Assembly: GCF_001238295.1 (NCBI RefSeq)
Contig: NZ_LGXZ01000003.1
Span: forward strand, 248,001 to 312,000
Direction of reading: 5' to 3'
Origin: Ruegeria sp. 6PALISEP08
Lineage (GTDB): Bacteria; Pseudomonadota; Alphaproteobacteria; Rhodobacterales; Rhodobacteraceae
Length of the DNA stretch: 64,000 nt
Shown: positions 17,451 through 25,444 of the stretch, piece after piece
How positions within the stretch are numbered: position 1 is the stretch's first letter
How the letters are laid out: each line of letters opens with the position of its first letter
Notes under the pieces: generated by a model
The model's database searches: none
What the model was told of the DNA's origin: nothing
What the model saw: the letters and a program-made list of their open reading frames with translations, nothing else
Made by a program: the position numbers and the translations under genes

Positions 17451-20128
17451 TGGCCACTGTAAACGTTCTGATTCTGGTTTGTCTGGGCTACGTCGTCTTT
17501 CTGTTTGCCGTTGCGTTCGCTGCGGATCGCATGGCCGCGGCGGGGCGTGGGAAATGGCTGCGTTCGCCGCTGATCTACACATTGTCGTTGTCGATTTATT
17601 GCACCGCTTGGACCTTCTACGGCGCCGTGGGCAACGCTGCGCGGTCGGGGTTGGAGTTTGTCACGATCTACCTTGGCCCTACACTGGTCATGGTCAGTTG
17701 GTGGTGGGGGCTGCGCAAATTGGTGCGTGTGGGACGCAGCCAAAGAGTGACCTCTATCGCGGACCTGCTGTCGTCTCGCTATGGCAAATCAAACACGCTG
17801 GCGGTCTGTGTCACCATTCTGGCGGTGTTGGGCGGCACACCTTACATCGCGCTACAGCTACAATCGATTACGCTGTCTTTCTCGATCTTCGCCGAAGCCG
17901 ATCCATCGGGCCTGTATCGCGAAGGGTCCAGCGTGTTCTGGGTTGCGGCTGGCTTGGCCGTGTTCGCCATCCTCTTCGGAACGCGAAATCTGGACGTGAA
18001 TGAACGCCACCACGGGGTGGTCACGGCCATCGCGGTAGAAGCCGTCGTCAAATTGTTTGCGTTAATCGCGGTCGGCGTTTTTGTCGTATGGGGCATCGCT
18101 GGTGGTATCGCGCCCATGATGGAGCGGATCGACGCGTCGGAGATCGGGCAGTGGCATGTTGATGCCGGGCGGTGGACGACCTTCATTTTCCTGTCGGCGG
18201 CGGCCTTTATCTGTCTGCCGCGTATGTTTCAGGTGATGGTGGTCGAGAATGATGATGAAAGCCACCTGAGAACCGCTGCTTGGGCTTTTCCTCTCTATCT
18301 GCTTTTGATGAGCTTGTTTGTCGTTCCCATCGCAGTTGTGGGGTTGGACCTTTTACCAGAAGGGGCCAATCCAGACCTTTTCGTTCTGACCGTACCCCTG
18401 TCGCAGGGCAACGACTGGCTGGCAATGCTGTCTTTCATTGGTGGATTTTCGTCTGCAACCTCAATGGTCATCGTAACAGCCATGGCATTGTCCACGATGG
18501 TATCGAACCATGTCGTCATGCCCATTTGGTTGAACACGCAAGAGGGTACGGGCTCGGTCTCGGGCGATGTGCGCAATATCGTTTTGATGGCCCGCCGCGT
18601 GTCCATCGCCGTGGTGATGGCGTTGGGCTATTTCTACTACCGCCTGTCTGGCGGAGGTGCGGCGCTGGCGTCGATCGGGTTGGTCGCTTTTGCTGGGATT
18701 TCCCAAATTCTGCCCGCTTTGGTTGGCGGTCTGTTTTGGCGCGGGGCCACGCGAACTGGGGCTCTGGTGGGGCTGACGGTTGGCTTTGTGCTGTGGATTT
18801 ACACTCTCTTGTTGCCCGGCATGAGTGGCGCGTCGATGCCAGAATCCGTGCTGCAGAACGGGTTGTTCGGCTTAGGCTGGCTGCGCCCGCAGGCTCTGTT
18901 CGGGATCGAAGGAATCGATCCGATCGTCCATTCCGTGATGTGGTCGCTGTTGCTGAACACAATCGCGTTTTGCGTGGCCTCATTGTTAAGCTTTCCCAGC
19001 CCGTTGGAGCGGTTACAGGGCGCGCAATTTGTCAATGTGTTCGATCATTCGGTCGCGCCACGTGGCTGGTCCGGATCGGTCGCGCAAAGCGAAGATCTGA
19101 TGATCATGACCCAACGTATTCTGGGCACCGGTCCCGCGCAGGAGTTCTTTCAGGCCGAGGCCGAGAAACAGGGAGGGCGTTCGCACCTTCCCGAACCGAC
19201 ACCGGCATTCCTTGGCCGTTTGGAGCGTGAGTTGAGCGGGTCGGTTGGAACGGCCACAGCTCATGCGATGATCGGACAGATCGTAGGCGGCTCGTCGGTA
19301 TCGGTCGAAGACCTGTTGGCAGTTGCCGATGAATCGGCGCAGCTGCTGGAGTATTCCAGCCAGCTTGAAGTGAAGTCGTCAGAACTCAGCCGGACGGCAC
19401 GGCAACTGCGTGAAGCAAATGCCAAACTTACGCAGGTGTCGGCGCAAAAAGACAGTTTCCTAAGTCAGGTCAGTCACGAATTGCGCACGCCCATGACTTC
19501 GATTCGGGCGTTTTCCGAGATCATGCGCGACGCCGAGGGGTTGAGCGGGGACGAACAGACCAGATACGCCACGATCATCCATGACGAAGCGTTGCGCCTG
19601 ACCCGTCTGCTGGACGATCTGTTGGACTTGAGCGTTCTGGAGAATGGTCAGGTCAACCTTAACATCAGCGATGACAGCTTGCGTTCGCTTCTGGATCGCG
19701 CGGTGTCCAGCGCACTGGCCGGGGCAGGTAGCAAGATCAGCGTGAGACGCGCACGCGCAGCAGAGCGGATTGTCTTGCACACGGACCTGGACAGGTTGGG
19801 GCAGGTATTCATCAACCTGATCTCTAACGCGCAAAAATACTGTGACGCGGAAGAGCCCGTCCTGACCATTTCTGCATATGACGTCGGCGGGCGCATTATC
19901 ATTGATTTCATCGATAATGGTAGCGGCATTCCACCCGGTGCGCGCTCGATGGTGTTTGAGAAATTCGCGCGCGTTGGCGGCGACAAAGCCGGAGGGGCGG
20001 GACTGGGTCTGGCCATTTGCCGCGAGATCATGCAGCGGCTGGGGGGCGAGATCAGCTATTTGCCGGGGCAGGGCGGGGCAGCATTTCGAGTCAGTCTGCC
20101 ATTGGCCCATCGACAGGCCGCGCAGTGA
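17450..20128 (+). CDS. Sensor histidine kinase with SSS-type symporter input domain
   Basis: About 892 residues; GTG 17447 or ATG 17450 could start it. The first ~530 residues are a sodium:solute symporter (PutP-like) module with about 13 hydrophobic helices. A helical linker (about 620-665) leads to a HisKA domain (SQVSHELRTPMTSIRAFSEI, phospho-His about 676) and a HATPase domain with N box (NLISNAQKYCD), G1 (DNGSGIP) and G2 (GGAGLGLAI). SSS-kinases such as CbrA and CrbS couple solute uptake or occupancy to two-component signalling, CrbS to acetate. The solute here is unknown. The kinase has no C-terminal receiver; the partner is probably the receiver-only protein at 16765. Confidence 0.93.
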   Translation: MATVNVLILVCLGYVVFLFAVAFAADRMAAAGRGKWLRSPLIYTLSLSIYCTAWTFYGAVGNAARSGLEFVTIYLGPTLVMVSWWWGLRKLVRVGRSQRVTSIADLLSSRYGKSNTLAVCVTILAVLGGTPYIALQLQSITLSFSIFAEADPSGLYREGSSVFWVAAGLAVFAILFGTRNLDVNERHHGVVTAIAVEAVVKLFALIAVGVFVVWGIAGGIAPMMERIDASEIGQWHVDAGRWTTFIFLSAAAFICLPRMFQVMVVENDDESHLRTAAWAFPLYLLLMSLFVVPIAVVGLDLLPEGANPDLFVLTVPLSQGNDWLAMLSFIGGFSSATSMVIVTAMALSTMVSNHVVMPIWLNTQEGTGSVSGDVRNIVLMARRVSIAVVMALGYFYYRLSGGGAALASIGLVAFAGISQILPALVGGLFWRGATRTGALVGLTVGFVLWIYTLLLPGMSGASMPESVLQNGLFGLGWLRPQALFGIEGIDPIVHSVMWSLLLNTIAFCVASLLSFPSPLERLQGAQFVNVFDHSVAPRGWSGSVAQSEDLMIMTQRILGTGPAQEFFQAEAEKQGGRSHLPEPTPAFLGRLERELSGSVGTATAHAMIGQIVGGSSVSVEDLLAVADESAQLLEYSSQLEVKSSELSRTARQLREANAKLTQVSAQKDSFLSQVSHELRTPMTSIRAFSEIMRDAEGLSGDEQTRYATIIHDEALRLTRLLDDLLDLSVLENGQVNLNISDDSLRSLLDRAVSSALAGAGSKISVRRARAAERIVLHTDLDRLGQVFINLISNAQKYCDAEEPVLTISAYDVGGRIIIDFIDNGSGIPPGARSMVFEKFARVGGDKAGGAGLGLAICREIMQRLGGEISYLPGQGGAAFRVSLPLAHRQAAQ

Positions 20129-20206
20129 CACGGTCATAAAGAACTTCGTAACGTCCGGCGGTGTACACCTGTTGCCAATTGCTGGAACAATTGGTGATCA
20201 GGCGAC

Positions 20207-21310
20207 ATGTCAGAAACCGTCAATGCCGCTTTGGCGCGGAAACTGTCCGTTGGGAAGAAGGATTTGGGCGACCGACCACGCTCGGGTTTACGGGCGCTGC
20301 GTTTGGGGTTCGCGCGGGCTGCGGGGGATCGCCTGAACTTGCCGCTCGCGGTGATCGGGGCCAAACAATCCAGCCGATCGGCGGAAGATCTTGGCGAAAC
20401 GATTGGTCAGGACTGGCTGTTGTTGGTCTTTGAGGGGGTTGAAGGGCGCTCGGCGGTGTGTCTGGACCCGCATTTGGTGTCCGCCATCGTCCAGACCCAA
20501 ACGATTGGCGAAGTGATGCCTGACGACCCGGCCCCACGGGTCTTTACCGATACGGATGCCGCTATGGCGGCACCCCTGATCGAAGCGGCGCTGACCCGAT
20601 CTGCTGACCTGATCGATACGGTCGACGAACCGGTTTGTCTGGCCGGGCATGAATATTCGACACGCGCGGCAAACCTGCGCGAGTTGTCTCTGGCCATGAC
20701 CCATGAGGTGTACCGCAGCTATGATCTGACCGTCGATCTGGCAAATGGGGTGCGGCAGGGGCACATATCGGTCTTTTTACCCGAAACATCCGCTGCGCTG
20801 GAGGTGGCTGAGCAGGATCTGGAACATTCCGGCCCACGGATTGAGCAATCCTCGGGCGTGGTGCGGGCTGACTTGAATGCAGCCTTGTGCCGGATGACCC
20901 TGCCTTTGTCCGCGCTGTCCGCGATGCGGATTGATGATGTTCTGCCTTTGCCTGGGGCGCGTCTGGATCGAACGGTGGTTCTGACAATTGACCGCACGCG
21001 GGCAGGAGTCGGTCGCCTGGGCCAATGCGGCGGTTTACGAGCCGTGCGTCTGAATGAACATGCCGCCCTACCTGCGCTCAGCGGTGCCGAGGCACAGGAA
21101 TTCATTGAAAGCCGAGGAAGGCTTCGCCCGCAGGACAATGTGCAAGAGCCAATCACCAACACCATGGACATTTTGCCACCTGCGTCGATACCAGAAGGCA
21201 CAGAGATCGTGCCGGATAATACGTTGATTGAAGATTCAGAACGGATGGTTGCCGAAATCTCTCACCTTGCCGGGCTGGACACACAAGAACCAGGAAGCAG
21301 GGAAGACTAG
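20207..21310 (+). CDS. Orphan FliM/FliN-type (SpoA domain) protein
   Basis: 367 residues. The C-terminal third has a surface-presentation (SpoA) domain (DDVLPLPGARLDRTVVLTID, then LGQCGGLRAVRLNE), as in flagellar switch proteins FliM and FliN. The N-terminal part is a divergent FliM-middle-like region. The C-terminus ends in an acidic, disordered tail. No other flagellar gene is nearby, so this is a stand-alone copy. It follows the SSS kinase by about 80 bp on the same strand, which suggests co-transcription. It could link the sensory system to motor switching, or be a repurposed SpoA protein. Confidence 0.8.
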   Translation: MSETVNAALARKLSVGKKDLGDRPRSGLRALRLGFARAAGDRLNLPLAVIGAKQSSRSAEDLGETIGQDWLLLVFEGVEGRSAVCLDPHLVSAIVQTQTIGEVMPDDPAPRVFTDTDAAMAAPLIEAALTRSADLIDTVDEPVCLAGHEYSTRAANLRELSLAMTHEVYRSYDLTVDLANGVRQGHISVFLPETSAALEVAEQDLEHSGPRIEQSSGVVRADLNAALCRMTLPLSALSAMRIDDVLPLPGARLDRTVVLTIDRTRAGVGRLGQCGGLRAVRLNEHAALPALSGAEAQEFIESRGRLRPQDNVQEPITNTMDILPPASIPEGTEIVPDNTLIEDSERMVAEISHLAGLDTQEPGSRED

Positions 21311-21314
21311 GGGC

Positions 21315-21746
21315 CTAGCCGGAGGTGCCGCGGAGTTGCTCCAGAGCCGGGCGCAGACCTTCCAACTGGTATCCGGCATCGGTCGTCGCGCTCAGGATGT
21401 CATCCGGACTCATGTGGTCGCATTGACCCAAGGCCCAGACGACCGAACACCGTGTACCCGATGCGCAATAGGCCAGCACAGGACCGCTGCAGCTTTCCGC
21501 CATATCGCGTTGCCGCTTCACATTTTCGGGCGACATGGTCTGATGGGTCAGTTCCAGCACTTCATACTCCATACCAGCAGCACGCACGGCATCTCCGATT
21601 GCGTCGGACTGCATGATGGAAGGTACTTCAACATTGGGCCGGTTGCAGATCACCTTGACGAAACCGGCAGCGGCTATCGCCGGCACATCCTCAACTGTGA
21701 TTTGCGGCGATACGGCATAGCGGGGGGTGATCGGTCGAATCTCCAT
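21315..21746 (-). CDS. DUF442/TIGR01244-type sulfurtransferase (beta-lactamase hydrolase-like)
   Basis: 143 residues. The fold is that of a PTP/rhodanese-like domain, with the active-site loop VLAYCASGTRCSVVW (Cys94, Arg99). The N-terminal PITPRYAVSPQITVEDVPAI is typical of the DUF442 family, which in other bacteria is fused to the Blh metallo-hydrolase. Here it is a separate gene at the end of the blh-pmpA-pmpB unit, so the two halves of that fusion are encoded apart. The likely role is sulfur-atom transfer in persulfide handling, by family and context. Its 3' end lies 4 bp from the FliM-like gene on the other strand. Confidence 0.88.
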   Translation of the reverse strand: MEIRPITPRYAVSPQITVEDVPAIAAAGFVKVICNRPNVEVPSIMQSDAIGDAVRAAGMEYEVLELTHQTMSPENVKRQRDMAESCSGPVLAYCASGTRCSVVWALGQCDHMSPDDILSATTDAGYQLEGLRPALEQLRGTSG

Positions 21747-21755
21747 GCCATTTCC

Positions 21756-22187
21756 TTAGGCTGCGTTTGCAGCTCTGTCCAGTTGCGCGCCCAGCATTGG
21801 GGCCGCGAACATGCCTGCGATCATCGCGGCCAGAAAAACCAGACCGCCGAGCCCGCCATAACTCAGCGAGGCCATGGCCGGTCCAGGACACAGTCCGACC
21901 AGACCCCAGCCCATCCCGAACAGAACCGATCCTACAACCAACCTGCGATCCACTTCGGATTGGGCGGGGGGTGGAAAATCGTCCCCGATCAAAGCCTTAC
22001 GCCCGATTGTCAATCGCCATGCGATCAACATCGGCAGGATGGCTCCGCCCATCACAAAGGCCAGGGTCGGGTCCCATTGGCCAAACACATCCAGCCAACC
22101 TTGAACCTTTGTCGTGTCGGTCATGCCCGAGATGAGCAATCCGGCCCCGAACAGTGATCCGGCAATCAGTGCAACAAAAAGGCGCAT
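21756..22187 (-). CDS. pmpB: YeeE/YedE-family membrane protein (PmpB-like)
   Basis: 143 residues from the ATG at 22187 (MRLFVALIAGSLFGAGLLIS), with about four hydrophobic segments. A conserved GWGLVGLCPGPA loop holds a single cysteine, as expected for the second half of YeeE/YedE-type transporters. It overlaps the upstream PmpA-like gene by 1 base. In BigR/SqrR operons of other alphaproteobacteria and Xylella, two such half-size proteins (PmpA and PmpB) form a pore thought to export or import sulfur species such as thiosulfate, sulfite or persulfide. Substrate here is unknown. A longer upstream open frame to 22295 is a read-through of the pmpA region. Confidence 0.88.
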   Translation of the reverse strand: MRLFVALIAGSLFGAGLLISGMTDTTKVQGWLDVFGQWDPTLAFVMGGAILPMLIAWRLTIGRKALIGDDFPPPAQSEVDRRLVVGSVLFGMGWGLVGLCPGPAMASLSYGGLGGLVFLAAMIAGMFAAPMLGAQLDRAANAA

Positions 22188-22615
22188 CAGATCAGCCCCC
22201 AAATATGGCGCAGCAGAACGAGGGTCACGCCTCCGGCAAGGATGTAAAAGACAGTGGCCACGATTCCGCGCAGAGAAAACCGTGAAATGCCGCACACTCC
22301 GTGACCAGATGTGCAGCCATTGGCGATACGTGTGCCGACGCCAACCAGCAAACCAGCTATGACAACAAGGCCCAAGTTGTTGGTAAGATGCGTTTGGACC
22401 TCGGGCGCGATTAGCGGGCGCAGCAGAATTGGCATACCGATCAGGCCAGCAACAAAGGCCAACTTCTCGGCCATCGTATCTCGGGCGCTACCGTCAACAA
22501 GGCCGCCCAGAATGCCGCTGGCGCCCATGATCCGGCCATTGCCAAGCAGGTAAACCGCTCCGCCCAGCCCAATCAGTAGACCGCCGCACAGGCCCCAAAC
22601 CCAATCTATATTCAT
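22187..22615 (-). CDS. pmpA: YeeE/YedE-family membrane protein (PmpA-like)
   Basis: 142 residues with four to five hydrophobic segments. The NGCTSGHGVCGISRFSLRG motif holds the two conserved cysteines of the thiosulfate-transporter YeeE/TsuA type (GCTSGHG-VCG). It is the partner of the PmpB-like protein downstream. It lies 26 bp after the Blh-type hydrolase, in the same operon. Together the two are expected to form a full transporter for a reduced-sulfur compound; this comes from family and context, not direct evidence. Confidence 0.9.
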   Translation of the reverse strand: MNIDWVWGLCGGLLIGLGGAVYLLGNGRIMGASGILGGLVDGSARDTMAEKLAFVAGLIGMPILLRPLIAPEVQTHLTNNLGLVVIAGLLVGVGTRIANGCTSGHGVCGISRFSLRGIVATVFYILAGGVTLVLLRHIWGLI

Positions 22616-22641
22616 AAGGTTTATCCCTTTGCTAACACGCG

Positions 22642-23505
22642 TCAGAGTTTGTTGACCGGCAGTTTCAGAAAGACATCACCTTCCTCATCTGCCGGGGGCA
22701 TCTGTCCTGCGCGCATATTGACCTGCAAAGAGGGCAAGATCAGGCGTGGCATGGCCAAGGTCGCATCACGTGCGTCGCGCATTTCCACAAACTCTTCGAT
22801 GCTGCACCCCTGTCCGATATGGACGTTCAGCGCCTTTTGCTCGCCTACCGTCGTTTCCCACGCGTATTCTTCGCGGCCCGGGGCCTTGTAGTCGTGGCCT
22901 ACATAGATGCGTGTCTCATCTGGCAGCGTCAGAATTTTCTGGATCGATTCATACAGGGTCGCCGAAGAACCACCGGGAAAGTCACACCGCGCTGTACCAA
23001 AATCGGGCATGAACAGCGTGTCGCCCACAAAGGCCGTGTCGCCAATGACATAGGTCAGGCAGGCCGGGGTGTGCCCCGGGGTGTGCAGCACGTCTCCGCG
23101 CATTTGGCCGATGTGAAAGCTGTCGCCTTCCGAGAACAATGCATCGAACTGGCTGCCATCCCTCTGGAATTCGGTTCCTTCGTTGAAAACCTTGCCAAAC
23201 GTGTCCTGTACAGCGACGATCTGAGCGCCGATCCCGATTTTGCCGCCCAGTTCCTGTTGCACGTAGGGGGCAGCAGACAGGTGATCGGCATGAACATGGC
23301 TTTCCAGAATCCACTCAACCTTGAGTTCGCGACTGCGCACAAAATCGATGATCTGATCCGCTGACGTTGTCGCCGTCCGCCCTGAGGCATGATCGAAATC
23401 CAAAACACTGTCGATGATGGCGCAGGCGCGTCCTTGTGGTTCGTGAACAACGTAGGACACAGTAAAGGTCTGATCGTCGAAAAACGCTTTCACTGTGGGC
23501 GTCAT
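22642..23505 (-). CDS. blh: Blh-type metallo-beta-lactamase-fold hydrolase (persulfide dioxygenase-like)
   Basis: 287 residues from the ATG at 23505 (MTPTVKAFFDDQTFTVSYVV), which has a GGAGG 5 bp upstream. The metallo-hydrolase metal motifs are HVHADH, then HTPGHTPACL, GDTLF and YVGHDY. The family includes ETHE1-type persulfide dioxygenases and the Blh proteins of the BigR regulon, which oxidise glutathione persulfide to sulfite. It heads the operon blh-pmpA-pmpB-DUF442. An AT-rich imperfect inverted repeat at 23526-23548 lies just upstream and could be the operator of the SqrR/BigR-type repressor. Confidence 0.92.
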   Translation of the reverse strand: MTPTVKAFFDDQTFTVSYVVHEPQGRACAIIDSVLDFDHASGRTATTSADQIIDFVRSRELKVEWILESHVHADHLSAAPYVQQELGGKIGIGAQIVAVQDTFGKVFNEGTEFQRDGSQFDALFSEGDSFHIGQMRGDVLHTPGHTPACLTYVIGDTAFVGDTLFMPDFGTARCDFPGGSSATLYESIQKILTLPDETRIYVGHDYKAPGREEYAWETTVGEQKALNVHIGQGCSIEEFVEMRDARDATLAMPRLILPSLQVNMRAGQMPPADEEGDVFLKLPVNKL

Positions 23506-23525
23506 GAGGTCCTCCGTTGCGGTTG

Positions 23526-23548
23526 CCAATATCATATATGTAAATTGG
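23526..23548. promoter_or_regulatory. AT-rich inverted repeat upstream of blh, candidate SqrR/BigR operator
   Basis: CCAAT (23526-23530) and ATTGG (23544-23548) are symmetrical arms around an AT-rich core that contains the palindrome CATATATG. It lies 21 bp before the blh start, where a repressor would block transcription. BigR operators in other species are AT-rich palindromes. It does not match the published SqrR pattern ATTC-N8-GAAT, so the assignment is tentative. Confidence 0.4.
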
Positions 23549-23748
23549 AATGTGACGCAACCGCCAATCTGAATTTGATGCGCATCAAGGCAGATTCGAT
23601 TAAAATGGATTAAACCTTAGCCCATCTGCGCTGAATTGCCGAAATTACGTTTATGTCAGGCGAATTCTCGCACAAGTTTATGTTATTATCTGCGGGTCGC
23701 ATTCCCGTTACCTATATCTGGAATACTGGCAACACCTGGGAGGATATT

Positions 23749-23964
23749 ATGACAGCAAATGGTCTTTATTCCGAAGCAGAGCAGCTTGAACAAAAGCTCA
23801 GGAACGCGTGCTTGGATACGCGTTTGGCGCTTCAGCCGAGTGTGAGCAAAGTTGTTGACCGTATGCGGCGGCAGAGGATGCCTGTGCCATCTCGCCTGCG
23901 TCGACTGGACGCCGCGTTGTGCGAAGACGCGATGGAAGCGCAATTCGATAACTTACCTATCTGA
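23749..23964 (+). CDS. Small cytoplasmic protein of unknown function
   Basis: 71 residues from the ATG at 23749, which has a good GGGAGG 8 bp upstream. It is charged and helical (YSEAEQLEQKLRNACLDTRL, then VVDRMRRQRMPVPSRLRRLD), with no signal or membrane segment. No family is recognised. It lies alone between the blh operon, read in the other direction, and a convergent small membrane gene. An AT-rich leader precedes it. Confidence 0.65.
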   Translation: MTANGLYSEAEQLEQKLRNACLDTRLALQPSVSKVVDRMRRQRMPVPSRLRRLDAALCEDAMEAQFDNLPI

Positions 23965-23972
23965 ACGGGCGG

Positions 23973-24191
23973 TCATCCGAAGGATATCCCGAGGATGACC
24001 ATCATCAGTCCAATAACCGATAAGAACAATGAGGCCAGGTTCCAGGGAAGCACGCCCTGAACAACCGCGCGCAATTCGTCATCCGACAGACCGGCTTTGC
24101 GCGCTTTCATCACACGAAGAATACACCAGACAAGACCGCAGAGCCCGGCCAGAGAAAGGGCTGCACCGCCCCAGGTGATGAATTCGAACAT
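23973..24191 (-). CDS. Small two-TM membrane protein of unknown function
   Basis: 72 residues. Two hydrophobic helices (about 5-26, ITWGGAALSLAGLCGLVWCI, and 51-70, NLASLFLSVIGLMMVILGI) flank a charged loop (RVMKARKAGLSDDELRAVVQ). I chose the ATG at 24191; an in-frame ATG at 24203 would add four residues. The longer open frame upstream has no support. Family not recognised. It is divergent from gapR. Confidence 0.65.
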   Translation of the reverse strand: MFEFITWGGAALSLAGLCGLVWCILRVMKARKAGLSDDELRAVVQGVLPWNLASLFLSVIGLMMVILGISFG

Positions 24192-24343
24192 GATGCCCCA
24201 CATTTCCTCGTGAACCGACCCCGCGCTTAAAGGATCAGGGCAGGTCGTACAAGTGCGCCCTGGGGATTGGGTGCTTGCGACCCGGGCGGCAGCATTGTAT
24301 CCGGCATCCTGCATCAGATTTTCAGCCTTTGGGAGAGACGCAT

Positions 24344-24610
24344 ATGGAAGACATCATCGAAGATCAGGCCGCCGCCAACTATCGCGTGACTGCAGGCGAG
24401 CTGCGCCAGTTCATCGAACGGTTCGAGCGTCTGGATGCGGAAAAGAAAGACTTGGCCGAGCAGCAAAAAGAAGTCATGGCCGAGGCCAAGGCACGGGGTT
24501 ACGACACCAAGATACTGCGGAAAGTGGTCGCACTACGCAAGCGGGACAAGGACGACATCGCCGAGGAAGAGGCGGTTCTGGAGATGTACAAAGAAGCGCT
24601 GGGCATGTGA
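24344..24610 (+). CDS. gapR: GapR (DUF2312) chromosome-associated DNA-binding protein
   Basis: 88 residues from the ATG at 24344. The sequence is the DUF2312 pattern: ELRQFIERFERLDAEKKDLA forming a long coiled coil, then EVMAEAKARGYDTKILRKVV and ALRKRDKDDIAEEEAVLEMY. GapR of Caulobacter forms a clamp around overtwisted DNA ahead of replication and transcription and stimulates topoisomerases. Nearly all alphaproteobacteria have one. The gene stands alone; a GC-rich hairpin follows the stop around 24625-24648. Confidence 0.95.
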   Translation: MEDIIEDQAAANYRVTAGELRQFIERFERLDAEKKDLAEQQKEVMAEAKARGYDTKILRKVVALRKRDKDDIAEEEAVLEMYKEALGM

Positions 24611-24778
24611 GCAGTTTCAAACCGGGGAGGGGCAGCGCCTCTCCCATTTCAGGTTGAGGAGTGTGGTTGTCTATTGATTAGGCTTCCGGCCACAATTCGC
24701 GGCTTTTGCGTCAAAGCGCATTGTTCTCATCCAGTTGTGATTGTAAGGAAACTGAAAGGCCCGACAGGGCTGCGCCGT

Positions 24779-24864
24779 GCGGGCGTGATGGAATGGTAGA
24801 CATATCAGACTTAAAATCTGAAGGGCGTATGCCCGTGTGGGTTCGAGTCCCACCGCCCGCACCA
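24779..24864 (+). tRNA. tRNA-Leu, anticodon UAA
   Basis: An 86-nt gene. The acceptor stem GCGGGCG (24779-24785) pairs with CGCCCGC (24854-24860); A is the discriminator and CCA is encoded. The anticodon arm is TCAGA-CTTAAAA-TCTGA, giving anticodon UAA (reads UUA). A long variable arm (GGCGTATGCCC region) and GGTTCGAGTCC in the T arm confirm a class II leucine tRNA. It lies next to the accessory-looking region 24.9-34.8 kb. Confidence 0.97.
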
Positions 24865-24925
24865 GACCACCTTCTCGAAATCACCGAGTATCACAGGTAC
24901 TTCAAGCGGACTCTGGGCGTCTGAT

Positions 24926-25444
24926 TTATACCGGATAGCCCAGATCCTGGATCAGCTTCCAAATGTCCCGGTTTGCTGCCGACAGCTTCTGGACAACACT
25001 TTCTATCTCGCGCAGTGCCTCGTCATCTACGGTATCTTCGCGGCCGAGTTTGATGTCGGTTTTGCGATCCGCGATCCGCATCAAGATGGTCTTTGGGTTT
25101 CCGCTTTCGGGGTCGAATGAATAGATACAATGGTTGTACTTGTTACGGATGCCCGAAAGCTTTGTCAGGCGCTGTGTATGTGCAAGGATCGGGTCGCGGA
25201 TCTGGGGCGGTCGTCCGTCCATCTTGGCCAACCGTTCGACCAGATCGATTCGCGCACGGGTGGTGTTCAGTGTCAGAAAGATTATGACAGACACATCTTT
25301 GGACGCCCCTGTCAGGCCCGCAATCAGGTGGATCAACAGGCTTTCGGTGTTGGTCCACATATAGTTCAACCTGCCCACCAAAAGGATCAGGTGGTCGAAC
25401 CGGGTTTCGAATGTGTCAGTCAAGAGCGGACAGCTGCGCCGCAT
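24926..25444 (-). CDS. HEPN-like protein of unknown function
   Basis: About 172 residues from the ATG at 25444, overlapping the 3' end of the LuxR gene by 29 bp; an upstream in-frame start at 25507 is possible but lies deeper in that gene. It is mostly helical. A motif LSGIRNKYNHCIYSFD contains R-x4-H (Arg-Asn-Lys-Tyr-Asn-His), the pattern of HEPN ribonucleases and related domains, set at the end of a helix as usual. HEPN proteins include toxins and defence RNases, but also non-catalytic versions. No partner antitoxin is obvious; it is co-transcribed with the LuxR regulator, which may be unrelated. Function is not assigned. Confidence 0.6.
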   Translation of the reverse strand: MRRSCPLLTDTFETRFDHLILLVGRLNYMWTNTESLLIHLIAGLTGASKDVSVIIFLTLNTTRARIDLVERLAKMDGRPPQIRDPILAHTQRLTKLSGIRNKYNHCIYSFDPESGNPKTILMRIADRKTDIKLGREDTVDDEALREIESVVQKLSAANRDIWKLIQDLGYPV

